A DNA stretch of 30,532 bases, from positions 1 through 30,532 of the forward strand of contig JAGQOI010000515.1 in NCBI GenBank assembly GCA_020427625.1. The letters are read 5' to 3'. Positions 7,054 through 14,489 of this stretch are shown here, piece after piece (the stretch's first letter is position 1; every line of letters starts with the position of its first letter). The stretch is from Phycisphaerales bacterium (GTDB lineage Bacteria > Planctomycetota > Phycisphaerae > Phycisphaerales > SM1A02). The notes under the pieces are model-generated. The model ran no database searches, had not been told where the DNA came from, and worked only from the letters and a program-made list of their open reading frames with translations. Position numbers and translations under genes: made by a program.

Positions 7054-7101
7054 ATGCCGTCCCGACGTGGTCGGGGCGGGCGCCGTGGCGGGAACGGACG
7101 A

Positions 7102-8517
7102 CTACAGCAGGACTTCCGCGCCGGCGTCGATGCGCTCGGGGAGGTCCGCGACGCGGAGGTCGGCGGGGGCGAGGGCCGTGAGCGGGCTGATCTCGATCTT
7201 CGCCGCCGCGCGACCGTCGGCGGTACGGGCGACCGTCACGCCCGCGGACTCGAGCCAGTTCGCGGCCCGGTCGGACTGCAACTGGTGCGAGGTCGCGACC
7301 GAGTCCGTGCCGCTCGCGTTCTTGATCGGCGCGAACTCCTCGACGCGTCCGGTCTCGTAGACGATCGACGACGACGCGAAGGGGATCGCATCGAAGATGA
7401 ACATCTCGAGCTTCACGGCGTTCGCGGCGGCGGGTTCGACGAGCTCGCCACGCTCGTCGACATACGGCACCTTCTTCAGGGCGCGGTGGAACGGGAGCGT
7501 GAGGTCGGACGTCATGCGCTCCACGAAGTCGACGCCGATGAGATGGATCGCGATGGAGCCGGCGTTGAAGGTGAGTCGACCGTCGGGGTTGCGGGCGGCC
7601 GCGAGGGCGGGCGGGAGGTCGGAGTACTCGATCACGGCGGTTCGTCCGTCGACGCGGGCGAAGACGCCGACCTTCTCGTCGGGCCCGGCCTTGGCGACCA
7701 TCTTCGAGGACATCTCGCCGGAACTGTCGGGCGCGCCGACGTGCAGGCCGATGAACAGCGGGTCGACGATGCGCACGAGGGGGTTGTCGACCTGGAAGTA
7801 CGAGATGTGCTCGATCCCCCGAGCGCCCATGTCGGCCAGCGCGCCGCTCGCCCGCAGCGCACGAAGCGCGCCGCCGTGTCCGTCGGGATTGAGGGCGAGC
7901 GCACCCGGTGCGGCGAGGAGCAGTCTGCCCGTCGCAGCGTCGATGGACGGCATCGTGCCCTGGGGGAACATGAAGATGTTGCGGCGGCTCAGACCGAAGC
8001 AGTTGTTGTCCTCGAAGAACCGACGCGTGTCGGCGTCGTTCGCCGGACTCGTCATGATGTACCACGGGATCGTGACGCCGTACGTCTTCCCGGCGGCGGC
8101 GATCTGCTCGGCGAACACGCGAAAGAGCGGCTTGCCCGTCACCACCGTCGCGGGAAACGTGCCCTTCGGACCGTTCCAGCCCAGACGAGTGCCCTGGCCG
8201 CCCGCAACGGTGAACGCGGCGACCTTGCCGGCGCGGATGATCTCGGCGCCCCGCGCGGCGTACGACGCGGCGTTATACGTTCCGGCCGGATCGTGCGGGT
8301 AGTACGGCGCCGGTTCGAGATCGTCGGGCACGGTCACGGGTGTGTCGTGTCGGACGTACCGGTCGATGAGGGCGTCGAGCGCGTCGAAGTCGATGGCGTC
8401 GAGTTCGTCGAGCAGCGCACCGAGCGCGCGGGCGTCGAGCCGGTCGGCGAAGGCGAGGAGATGCGCCTGGCCGTGCTGGGAAAGGACGCGGCGAAGGGTC
8501 TCGAGGCGTTTGGACAT
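7102..8517 (-). CDS. UTP:sugar-1-phosphate uridylyltransferase, eukaryotic UAP1/UDPGP type
   Basis: This enzyme makes UDP-sugars, most likely UDP-N-acetylglucosamine, from UTP and the sugar 1-phosphate. The 471-residue protein has the UAP1 signature rather than the bacterial GlmU one: the nucleotide loop VAGGQGTRLGWNGPKG at 104-119, MFPQGTMPSID, NPDGHGG, HISYFQVDNPLV, the PFHRALKKVPYVDERGELVEP stretch and KLEMFIFDAIPFA. An N-terminal helical segment precedes the Rossmann-like core. UDP-GlcNAc feeds LpxA/LpxD lipid A synthesis and the nucleotide-sugar dehydratase at 15365-16825. The gene follows phoU with a 36-base gap and probably shares its transcript. The downstream repeat cluster may end that transcript. 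UDP-GalNAc or UDP-glucose synthesis is possible, because members differ in substrate. Confidence 0.88.
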   Translation of the reverse strand: MSKRLETLRRVLSQHGQAHLLAFADRLDARALGALLDELDAIDFDALDALIDRYVRHDTPVTVPDDLEPAPYYPHDPAGTYNAASYAARGAEIIRAGKVAAFTVAGGQGTRLGWNGPKGTFPATVVTGKPLFRVFAEQIAAAGKTYGVTIPWYIMTSPANDADTRRFFEDNNCFGLSRRNIFMFPQGTMPSIDAATGRLLLAAPGALALNPDGHGGALRALRASGALADMGARGIEHISYFQVDNPLVRIVDPLFIGLHVGAPDSSGEMSSKMVAKAGPDEKVGVFARVDGRTAVIEYSDLPPALAAARNPDGRLTFNAGSIAIHLIGVDFVERMTSDLTLPFHRALKKVPYVDERGELVEPAAANAVKLEMFIFDAIPFASSSIVYETGRVEEFAPIKNASGTDSVATSHQLQSDRAANWLESAGVTVARTADGRAAAKIEISPLTALAPADLRVADLPERIDAGAEVLL

Positions 8518-8553
8518 GAGGGCGCGGGGTGGGTCGGCGGAGAGGTTCGGAGA

Positions 8554-9237
8554 TCAGAGCGACGGCGGCTCGGGCTTGGTCCATCCGCCGGGCAGATGGC
8601 GGACGATGTTGCCCGTTTCGAGGTAGATGAGCTGTTCGCAGATGTTCGTGCAGTGGTCGGCGACGCGTTCGAGCGACTTCGTGACGCTCATGAGGCGGAA
8701 GCCGAGTTCGACGTTGAACTCGCCGTGCGCGACCTTGCGCTGGGCCTCCAGCAGGATCTCACGCTTGAACGCGGCGACGGTGTCGTCGAAGCCGAGCACC
8801 TGCTCGGCGAGGGCGGTGTCGGTGTTGCGCAGCGCGGCGTTGGCGTCCCGAAGCATGCCGATGACGCTGTTGGCGATCATGCGGAAGTGCGACGGCACAG
8901 CGCCGTCCTTGGAGTCGTGGAAGGCCGCGACGTTCTCGGCGATGTTCACGGCGCAATCCGCGATCCGCTCGAGCTCGTTGTTGATCTTCACGATCGTCAG
9001 GACCGACCGGATGTCGTGCTCGTCCGTGACGCCCATCGTGAACAACGGGATCGACGCCCGCTCGATCTCGACGTCGACGCGATCGATGACGTTGTCCTCT
9101 TCGATGACGGACGCGGCCGCGTCGACATCGCGCGAGAAGAAGGCCTCGACCGCCCGCTGGGTCACCTCGAGGACACGGTCCCCCTGGGTCACCAGGTCGT
9201 TGCGAAGCTGCGCCAGCCTCTGCGAGAACGTGTGCAT
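8554..9237 (-). CDS. phoU: Phosphate-signalling protein PhoU
   Basis: PhoU is a cytoplasmic helical protein that links the Pst phosphate transporter to the PhoR histidine kinase and helps repress the Pho response when phosphate is plentiful. The 227 residues make the usual pair of three-helix bundles. Each has its metal-binding E/DxxxD motif: NNELERIADCAVNIAE in the first half and TKSLERVADHCTNICEQ in the second. No pst, phoB or phoR gene is in the window, so it is uncoupled from its usual operon. The ATG at 9237 is preceded by AGGAG at 5 bases. A hairpin in the leader (9246-9267) reaches into that site. Transcription is divergent from pdxJ. Confidence 0.93.
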   Translation of the reverse strand: MHTFSQRLAQLRNDLVTQGDRVLEVTQRAVEAFFSRDVDAAASVIEEDNVIDRVDVEIERASIPLFTMGVTDEHDIRSVLTIVKINNELERIADCAVNIAENVAAFHDSKDGAVPSHFRMIANSVIGMLRDANAALRNTDTALAEQVLGFDDTVAAFKREILLEAQRKVAHGEFNVELGFRLMSVTKSLERVADHCTNICEQLIYLETGNIVRHLPGGWTKPEPPSL

Positions 9238-9245
9238 CGGAACTC

Positions 9246-9267
9246 CTGCGTCTCCAACCGGACGCAG
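9246..9267 (-). promoter_or_regulatory. Hairpin in the phoU leader overlapping its ribosome site
   Basis: CTGCGTC (9246-9252) and GACGCAG (9261-9267) form a perfect 7-base stem with an 8-base loop. On the minus strand the 3' arm ends in the AG that begins the AGGAG ribosome site, so the stem would partly hide it. The pairing is seen; regulation is inference. Confidence 0.4.
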
Positions 9268-9269
9268 GC

Positions 9270-9275
9270 AGTATA
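9270..9275 (-). promoter_or_regulatory. Candidate phoU -10 element (TATACT)
   Basis: TATACT on the minus strand matches the sigma-70 -10 consensus at five of six bases. It would start a transcript near 9263, giving a leader of about 26 bases. The -35 region (TGGTGT at 17 bases) is weak. Confidence 0.4.
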
Positions 9276-9320
9276 TCGACGGCCCGCGCCGGACACCACA
9301 CGCCCGCGATTTGGTCTCGG

Positions 9321-9349
9321 TTGTGCCCGGACCGCAGGCGCGCTACGCT
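9321..9349 (+). promoter_or_regulatory. Candidate pdxJ promoter, leaderless
   Basis: TTGTGC (9321-9326) and TACGCT (9344-9349) are 17 bases apart. TACGCT ends 6 bases before the pdxJ ATG, placing the transcription start at or beside the A of the codon. No Shine-Dalgarno lies upstream of the start, which supports a leaderless message. Confidence 0.4.
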
Positions 9350-9355
9350 GACGCC

Positions 9356-10120
9356 ATGATCGAACTCGGCGTCAACATCGACCACGTCGCGACCGTCCGG
9401 CAGGCCCGGCGAACCTACGAGCCCGATCCCGTCTGGGCGGCGGTCGAGGCCGAACTCGGCGGCGCGGACGGCATCACCTTCCACCTCCGCGAGGATCGAC
9501 GCCACATCGGCGACGACGACGTGCGCCGCCTCCGGGACACCGTCCACGTCCGACTCAACTTCGAGATGGCCGCGACCGAGGAGATGATCGCCCTCGCCTG
9601 CACCATCCGACCCGAACTCGCGATGTTCGTGCCCGAAGCCCGAACCGAAATCACCACCGAGGGCGGACTCGACGTCGCCGGACAACTCGACCGACTCCGC
9701 AATGCCGTCGCCCGACTCCACGACGCCGGCATCGTCGCCAGTGCGTTCATCGATGCCGACGAACGACAGATCGATGCCGCGGCCGACGCCGGCTTCCGCG
9801 TCTGCGAAATCCACACCGGTCCCTACGCCCACGCCATCCGAGCCCACGGTCGAGACCTCCGAGCCCCCGCCGTCGTCGCCCAACTCGACGCCGTCGCGAT
9901 CGCCGGCGATCGCGTGATCGAGCGAGGCATGCGGTTCAACGCCGGTCACGGCCTGAACTACGTCAACGTCCAGCCCATCGCCGGACTGCCGGGCATCGGC
10001 GAGCTGCACATCGGACACGCCATCGTGAGCCGCGCCATCTTCGTGGGGATCCGCGAGGCCGTCCGCGAGATGAAGCGTCTCATGCGGGCGGCCGGCGCGG
10101 ACGGAGCATCGTCGACATGA
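9356..10120 (+). CDS. pdxJ: Pyridoxine 5'-phosphate synthase PdxJ
   Basis: PdxJ condenses 1-deoxyxylulose 5-phosphate with 3-amino-1-hydroxyacetone 1-phosphate to give pyridoxine 5'-phosphate, the ring-closing step of the DXP-dependent vitamin B6 route. The 254-residue TIM barrel shows LGVNIDHVATVRQARR (4-19), ITFHLREDRRHI (His/Arg of the substrate loop), LNFEMA with the catalytic Glu, HTGPYA and NAGHGLNYVNV with the conserved His. The ATG at 9356 directly precedes the family N-terminus; the frame is open further up but antisense to phoU. The stop overlaps the Nudix start (ATGA, 10117-10120). Identification is firm. Confidence 0.95.
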   Translation: MIELGVNIDHVATVRQARRTYEPDPVWAAVEAELGGADGITFHLREDRRHIGDDDVRRLRDTVHVRLNFEMAATEEMIALACTIRPELAMFVPEARTEITTEGGLDVAGQLDRLRNAVARLHDAGIVASAFIDADERQIDAAADAGFRVCEIHTGPYAHAIRAHGRDLRAPAVVAQLDAVAIAGDRVIERGMRFNAGHGLNYVNVQPIAGLPGIGELHIGHAIVSRAIFVGIREAVREMKRLMRAAGADGASST

Positions 10121-10653
10121 GCGATCCCGGTTCGTACAAGGTCGCCGTGTTGTGTTACCTGACGGACGCCGAAGGCCGCGTGCTGCTGCTGCACCGCGTG
10201 AAGAGTCCGAACGCGGGCATGTACTCGCCGGTGGGCGGAAAGCTGGAGATGGCCCTCGGCGAGGGCATTCACGACTGCGCGATCCGGGAGATCGCGGAGG
10301 AGACCGGCATCCGCCTCGCCCGCGAGCACGTGCGGCTCATCGGCATCGTGTCCGAGCGGGCGTACGAGGGACGCGGGCACTGGCTCCTGTTCCTGCTCGA
10401 ATCCACGCGATCGATCGGGCACGACGAACTCGCCTGGACGGCGTTCGACGAAGGCACGCTGGAATGGATCGAGCCCGAACGCGTCGGCGAGATGGACATC
10501 CCGTGGACGGATCGGCACATCATGTGGCCGCTCGTCCGCGCCCATCACGGCGGCTTCTTCGTCGTGCACATCGACTGCTCCACGAACCCGCCGACGTGGG
10601 TCGTGCACGAGTCCGTGAAGGCCGTCGGCGAGGTCGATCTCGGCACGACCTGA
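10117..10653 (+). CDS. Nudix hydrolase
   Basis: A 178-residue Nudix protein that should hydrolyse a nucleoside diphosphate linked to another group, using Mg ions held by the Nudix box. The box is GGKLEMALGEGIHDCAIREIAEETGI at about 35-60. Its REIAEETGI half is canonical; the GGKLEMALGE half is two residues longer than the textbook G-x5-E spacing, a variation known in the superfamily. YSPVGGK before it and LLFLLES after it fit the fold. The start overlaps the pdxJ stop by four bases, so the two are translationally coupled. The substrate cannot be told from sequence; a link to B6 metabolism is only suggested by position. Confidence 0.85.
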   Translation: MSDPGSYKVAVLCYLTDAEGRVLLLHRVKSPNAGMYSPVGGKLEMALGEGIHDCAIREIAEETGIRLAREHVRLIGIVSERAYEGRGHWLLFLLESTRSIGHDELAWTAFDEGTLEWIEPERVGEMDIPWTDRHIMWPLVRAHHGGFFVVHIDCSTNPPTWVVHESVKAVGEVDLGTT

Positions 10654-10677
10654 CGGGCGTGGCATGCATCGGGGCGA

Positions 10678-10683
10678 TAGAAT
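10678..10683 (+). promoter_or_regulatory. Candidate -10 element (TAGAAT) for the acetyltransferase gene
   Basis: TAGAAT matches the -10 consensus at five of six bases. It lies in the 62-base gap after the Nudix gene, 32 bases before the ATG at 10716. A CGGAG ribosome site lies between. No good -35 box is seen. Confidence 0.3.
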
Positions 10684-10715
10684 CGCGTCGCCTCCCCCAC
10701 TCCCGGAGCCGTGCG

Positions 10716-11273
10716 ATGCATCACGTGCGTCTGGCCGTCGCGGATGACCTTCCGACGATCCTCGAGATCAGCAACTGGGCCGCGCTGCACACGGCGGCGA
10801 ACTTCGCGATCGAGCCGGAGTCGTTCGACTCGTGGTCGCGATCGTTCCTGGACACGAGCGAGCGCTATCCGTGGCTCGTCGCGGACACGGGCGGTGCGGT
10901 GATCGGGTTCGCGAAGGCGTCACCGTGGAAGGGCCGCTGCGCGTACCACTGGGCGGCGGAGACGACGGTGTACGTGCAGCCCGACGCGCACGGTCGCGGC
11001 ATCGGGCGGGCGTTGTACGTGCGTCTCATCGATCTGCTGGATCGGCAGGGGTATCGCACGCTGCTGGGCGGGATCACGCTGCCGAACGTCGCGAGCGTCG
11101 CGTTGCACGAATCGTGCGGATTCCGGCACGTCGCGACGTTCGAGCGGGTCGGCTGGAAGTTCGATCGCTGGCACGACGTCGGCTACTGGGAGCGACTGCT
11201 CGGCGCGAGCGACGAGACGCCCCGCGCGATCCGACCGGTCCGCGAGGTCGCCGGCGCGGCCTCGCTTTCCTGA
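10716..11273 (+). CDS. GNAT acetyltransferase, phosphinothricin acetyltransferase-like
   Basis: A 185-residue acetyltransferase. Its core closely follows the phosphinothricin/methionine-sulfoximine acetyltransferase subfamily: AEISNWA-type start with N-terminal His-rich strand, ETTVYVQPDAHGRGIGRALYVRL (acetyl-CoA loop, about 86-108), GGITLPNVASVALHESCGFRHV (about 119-140) and VGWKFDRWHDVGYWERLL. Such proteins acetylate glutamate-analogue amines such as methionine sulfoximine; the native substrate here is unknown. ATG 10716 is chosen by the CGGAG 7 bases upstream and the match to the family start (HHVRLAVADDLPTI). It ends 17 bases from the converging secreted-protein gene, with no clear terminator between. 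Confidence 0.85.
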   Translation: MHHVRLAVADDLPTILEISNWAALHTAANFAIEPESFDSWSRSFLDTSERYPWLVADTGGAVIGFAKASPWKGRCAYHWAAETTVYVQPDAHGRGIGRALYVRLIDLLDRQGYRTLLGGITLPNVASVALHESCGFRHVATFERVGWKFDRWHDVGYWERLLGASDETPRAIRPVREVAGAASLS

Positions 11274-11290
11274 CGCGGCGAAGAAACGCT

Positions 11291-12511
11291 CTATCGACTC
11301 CACGCCTCCAGCACGAGTGTGAGGTCGTTCGAATCCACGATCCCGTCGCGGTTCAGATCCGCCGGCGAGTCCGACAGACCCCAGTCGGCAAGCACCTCCG
11401 CGAGATCACGTGCATTCACGCGGCAGTCCGCCGTCACGTCGCCCGGGATGCGGCGAGGCACGAGCAGGCACCAGGGATGGGACGCGAGGATGACGCCGTT
11501 GTCGCGGAGGTCCCGCGTACTGGTGACGTCACCGACGAGTTCGATCGCCTCCGGCGTGAGGAGGTCGTTCACGAACGTCAGTTCGCCCTGCTGGTAGAGG
11601 AAGACGATCGGCTCCGTCGGCTTCGGATAGCCGACGCCGACGATCATGTCGAAGCGGTTGATGTTCGAGGCGCCGCTCTGGTACCAACCGGTGTCGGCGT
11701 CGACCTGCGCCAGACCACGCCCGGTATAGATCCAGACGTGGTTGTAGGCCGACGGCAGATCCGGGTCCTGAATCTTCCCAACTCCGACGATATGCCCACG
11801 GTTGTTGATGAAGTCCCCCTCGCTGGTCGTGCCGCCGGGGATCACGCCAAGGTCGATGAACTCGCTGCCGTCGACGTTGGCACGGAACGTGTGAGGCGGC
11901 GACCCCTCCGCCCTGATCCGGCCCGTCACCTGGCCGAATTCGTTCATGTCGTGGATTCGCAGGAACGGTTGGCGGAAGACCGGCCCAAGGTCCGTGAACA
12001 CGCCGTCTTTCCAGACGAAGCCTGAGGACAGTCCGGTCACATTCTCGCCCCAATGCCCGGTGACCTCACCGTGGTCCGTGATGGCCTTCGCCTCGATGTA
12101 CGTCCCGCCCGGCGGGATCTCCAGCAGCGTCCACGTGCCGGAAACGTAGACGACCGAGTGTTGGAAGCTCTGGTCGCCTTGAACTCGCGCGATGCCGCAG
12201 AACTCGCCGGCGCCATTGATGTCCACCGGCCTGAACGATGCGATGCCCGGCGGCAGCGTCGGATACTGGAGCCCTTCCGGCTCCGACCACAGCACCGGAC
12301 GCCGCTGATCATCGTTCGTGCACAGGCTGTACTCACCGAGGACCAGGCCGCTCTCGTTCACCGCCGCCCAGGTCGTATGGGACGACGAACAAGGCTGCTG
12401 TGCCGGCACGACGCCCAGCACGACCGCGTCGTATTGGCACTGCGCGAACGCCGGGACGGCGCACACGATGAAGACGGCGCCGATCGCCAAACGCGCTCCA
12501 TGTCGATGCAT
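11291..12511 (-). CDS. Secreted protein with HAF-type repeats and a C-terminal dockerin-like domain
   Basis: A 406-residue exported protein. The first 25 residues are a signal peptide (basic MHRHGAR, hydrophobic LAIGAVFIVCAVPAFA, cleavage near AFA-QC). The body repeats a pattern like DLGVIPGGTTSEGDFINNRGHIVGVG, characteristic of HAF extracellular repeats, giving about five or six copies of an [IV]N-x2-G-x-[IV]-x-G motif in a likely beta-propeller. Residues about 357-406 are two EF-hand-like calcium loops (GDVTADCRVNARDLAEVLADWG and DLNRDGIVDSNDLTLVLEAW), the dockerin-like end common in Phycisphaerae secreted proteins. ATG 12511 is supported by GGGGAGA about 7 bases upstream and by the signal peptide. 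No enzymatic motif is seen. The end may attach the protein to a partner or to the cell surface. Confidence 0.85.
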   Translation of the reverse strand: MHRHGARLAIGAVFIVCAVPAFAQCQYDAVVLGVVPAQQPCSSSHTTWAAVNESGLVLGEYSLCTNDDQRRPVLWSEPEGLQYPTLPPGIASFRPVDINGAGEFCGIARVQGDQSFQHSVVYVSGTWTLLEIPPGGTYIEAKAITDHGEVTGHWGENVTGLSSGFVWKDGVFTDLGPVFRQPFLRIHDMNEFGQVTGRIRAEGSPPHTFRANVDGSEFIDLGVIPGGTTSEGDFINNRGHIVGVGKIQDPDLPSAYNHVWIYTGRGLAQVDADTGWYQSGASNINRFDMIVGVGYPKPTEPIVFLYQQGELTFVNDLLTPEAIELVGDVTSTRDLRDNGVILASHPWCLLVPRRIPGDVTADCRVNARDLAEVLADWGLSDSPADLNRDGIVDSNDLTLVLEAWSR

Positions 12512-12635
12512 GACGAGGTCTCCCCGGACGGCAGGACAGCGCCGCGAACATGCGGGCGTACCCGACACTCAGCATGCCACGCGGGTCGAGGGCGGGCAAG
12601 AGGAAAGTCGCCGGCGCGCGTTCGATCGATGTCGA

Positions 12636-13958
12636 TCAGCGGGCGTAGTCGGCGATCGGGGGGAGCACGCGACAGCGGATGAAGAGCCAGGCGGCCTGGG
12701 CGGTGGCGCCGGCGGTGATGGCGGCGGTCGTCACGATGAGTCCGGGTGATCCCTGCCAGAGCACGCCGCCGCCGATGACGATCGCGGTGACGACGAGGAA
12801 CACGCCGACCGCCTCGGTGATGCCACGCGTGCGATGGGCGTCGACGAGCAGACCCTGGTAGTACGAGTGCAGGAACGTCATCAGCGGATGAGGAATCGTC
12901 CACAGCAACGCGACGATGGCGAGCGCGACGATCTCCTCCGTCAGATCCGAGACGTCGCCGAACCACCAGGTCGCCAGCGGCGTGAACGCGATGAGCGCCA
13001 TGAGACCGGAACTCAGCAGGCCGGCGGTCCAGGCGAAGCGTCCCAGCGCGGCCCGCCCGCCGGGATCGCTCGCGTGACGCACGACCACCTCGTTGTACGC
13101 CACGCCGATGCTGCGGATCATGAACGACAGGCCGTTGAGCACCATGAACGCGGCATAGGAATCGAGTTCCCGGGGCATGCGGCTGATGCCGGCGCTGGCG
13201 ATCGGCTGGGTCGACAGCGCCAGCAGCGGCGACATCGCGAGCGGAATGTAGAAGTGGATGAAGCGTGTGAGATCGATGCGTCGGGCGACGGGCGGCGCGT
13301 CGGCGAGGGGACCGGCGATGACGGCCCGCGCGCACCAGCGCGCGTACGCCGCCTCGCAGCAGACGCTCACGGCGAGCGCACTGGTCCCGACGACGATGCC
13401 GGACGTGCCGCCGATTCCCCAGCCGGCGAGGAGCATGGTCGCGGTGCCGAGGAGTCGGACGACGGTGCCGACGCCGACCTGGTGCTGGCGTCCGAAGCGG
13501 ATGAGCAGGCCCTGGTGGAACCGCCGGTCGGCGATCGCCCACGTCCAGAACGTCATGATCCGGAAGCCGATGCGGGCGGGTTCGAGGACGACGGGCTTGG
13601 CGCCGATGACGTGCAGGACGAGCACGTCGAACAGCGGCGTGAAGGCGACGAGGGCGTGGATGAGCGTGAGCATCAGGGCGAGACGCGTCATGTAGCGCTT
13701 CAGCGTGACGAACGACGCGGCATCGCGGGAGAGCGACGTCGAGGCCGCGAGCATCATGATGATGGGCGCCTCGATGAGCAGCGCGAGCGGGAACACGATG
13801 CCGCCGAAGGCCGCGAGGTTCACCGTGTCGTCGGGGAACCGCGAGATCACCGCCGCGATGGCGGGCATCTCGACGCCCATGAGGAGCCAGCTCGACGCGA
13901 GCGGCCACCAGGTGTGCAGGACGGTGCGGGCGGCGAGGGCGGGGGCGGGCGTCGACAT
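12636..13958 (-). CDS. Polytopic membrane protein, MATE/ANK-like transporter
   Basis: A 440-residue integral membrane protein with about 11-12 hydrophobic segments. The two halves both begin with a WPLA-type helix (TWWPLASSWLLMG near 17; FIHFYIPLAMSPLLALS near 231), which suggests the inverted or tandem two-bundle fold of the MOP superfamily (MATE, flippases). The spacing also recalls the ANK pyrophosphate/ATP-release family, but I cannot separate these. The substrate is unknown. ATG 13958 has no Shine-Dalgarno, and TATGCT lies 9 bases upstream. It is downstream of dut by 64 bases. Confidence 0.6.
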   Translation of the reverse strand: MSTPAPALAARTVLHTWWPLASSWLLMGVEMPAIAAVISRFPDDTVNLAAFGGIVFPLALLIEAPIIMMLAASTSLSRDAASFVTLKRYMTRLALMLTLIHALVAFTPLFDVLVLHVIGAKPVVLEPARIGFRIMTFWTWAIADRRFHQGLLIRFGRQHQVGVGTVVRLLGTATMLLAGWGIGGTSGIVVGTSALAVSVCCEAAYARWCARAVIAGPLADAPPVARRIDLTRFIHFYIPLAMSPLLALSTQPIASAGISRMPRELDSYAAFMVLNGLSFMIRSIGVAYNEVVVRHASDPGGRAALGRFAWTAGLLSSGLMALIAFTPLATWWFGDVSDLTEEIVALAIVALLWTIPHPLMTFLHSYYQGLLVDAHRTRGITEAVGVFLVVTAIVIGGGVLWQGSPGLIVTTAAITAGATAQAAWLFIRCRVLPPIADYAR

Positions 13959-13967
13959 GAGGGCGAC

Positions 13968-13973
13968 AGCATA
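13968..13973 (-). promoter_or_regulatory. Candidate -10 element (TATGCT) for the MATE/ANK-like gene
   Basis: TATGCT on the minus strand lies 9 bases before the ATG at 13958, with no ribosome site between. It is the loosest of the five leaderless-type candidates in this window. Confidence 0.25.
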
Positions 13974-14022
13974 GCGCGGCCACGGGCCCGGAGGGGCGGG
14001 TCGACCGATTCCCGGGACGAGA

Positions 14023-14466
14023 TCAGTGTCCGGTGCTGCCGAAGCCGCCGGCGCCTCGGGCGGTGTCTTCGAGCGCGTCGACCTCGGTGACGGCGCACTG
14101 GGCGACGGGCGCGACGACCATCTGGGCGATGCGCATGCCGGGCTCGACGGTGAAGGGATCGCGTCCGAGGTTGATGAGCGGGACCATGACCTCGCCGCGG
14201 TAGTCGGCATCGATCGTGCCCGGCGCGTTGGGCATGGAGATGCCGAACTTCGTCGCGAGTCCGGAGCGTGGCCGGACCTGGGCCTCGTAGCCGATCGGGA
14301 CGGCGATGGCGATCCCGCAGGGCAGGAGTCGGATGTCGCCGGGCTCGAGGACGACGGGGGCGTCGAGGGTGGTGTGCAGATCGAGTCCCGCGGCGTGTTC
14401 CGTCTGGTAGGCGGGCACGACGGCGCGATCGTTCAGGCGATGGACGCGAAGGACGGGCTCGGGCAT
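14023..14466 (-). CDS. dut: Deoxyuridine 5'-triphosphate nucleotidohydrolase (dUTPase)
   Basis: dUTPase hydrolyses dUTP to dUMP and pyrophosphate, keeping uracil out of DNA and supplying dUMP for thymidylate synthesis. The 147-residue protein has all five motifs of the trimeric family in order: AAGLDLHT, PRSGLATKFG, GTIDADYRGEV, RIAQMVVAP and the C-terminal arm GAGGFGSTGH. The Asp of motif 3 that activates water is present. The start is ATG 14466, with TACACT 7 bases upstream and no Shine-Dalgarno. Neighbours give no further clue to its regulation. Confidence 0.96.
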   Translation of the reverse strand: MPEPVLRVHRLNDRAVVPAYQTEHAAGLDLHTTLDAPVVLEPGDIRLLPCGIAIAVPIGYEAQVRPRSGLATKFGISMPNAPGTIDADYRGEVMVPLINLGRDPFTVEPGMRIAQMVVAPVAQCAVTEVDALEDTARGAGGFGSTGH

Positions 14467-14473
14467 GGGATGG

Positions 14474-14479
14474 AGTGTA
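14474..14479 (-). promoter_or_regulatory. Candidate -10 element (TACACT) for a leaderless dut transcript
   Basis: On the minus strand TACACT ends 7 bases before the dut ATG, just after the stop of the preceding membrane-protein gene. It would allow dut to be transcribed separately. Confidence 0.35.
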
Positions 14480-14489
14480 GCGTCGCGGG

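Larger units (their letters stand above)
6766..7101. other. Intergenic region of 336 bases holding an inverted-repeat cluster
   Basis: No gene is supported here. Several frames are open across it only because the repeat unit lacks stops; they would encode low-complexity peptides. The region lies between the UAP1-like gene and the hypothetical membrane protein, both on the minus strand. It contains a candidate -10 element at 6772-6777, two copies of a palindrome-pair module (6809-6903 and 6984-7053), and an 80-base spacer between them. The sequence after module A (6903-6940) and after module B (7054-7085) is also loosely alike, so the cluster may be a diverged tandem duplication of about 150-170 bases. 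Confidence 0.8.
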
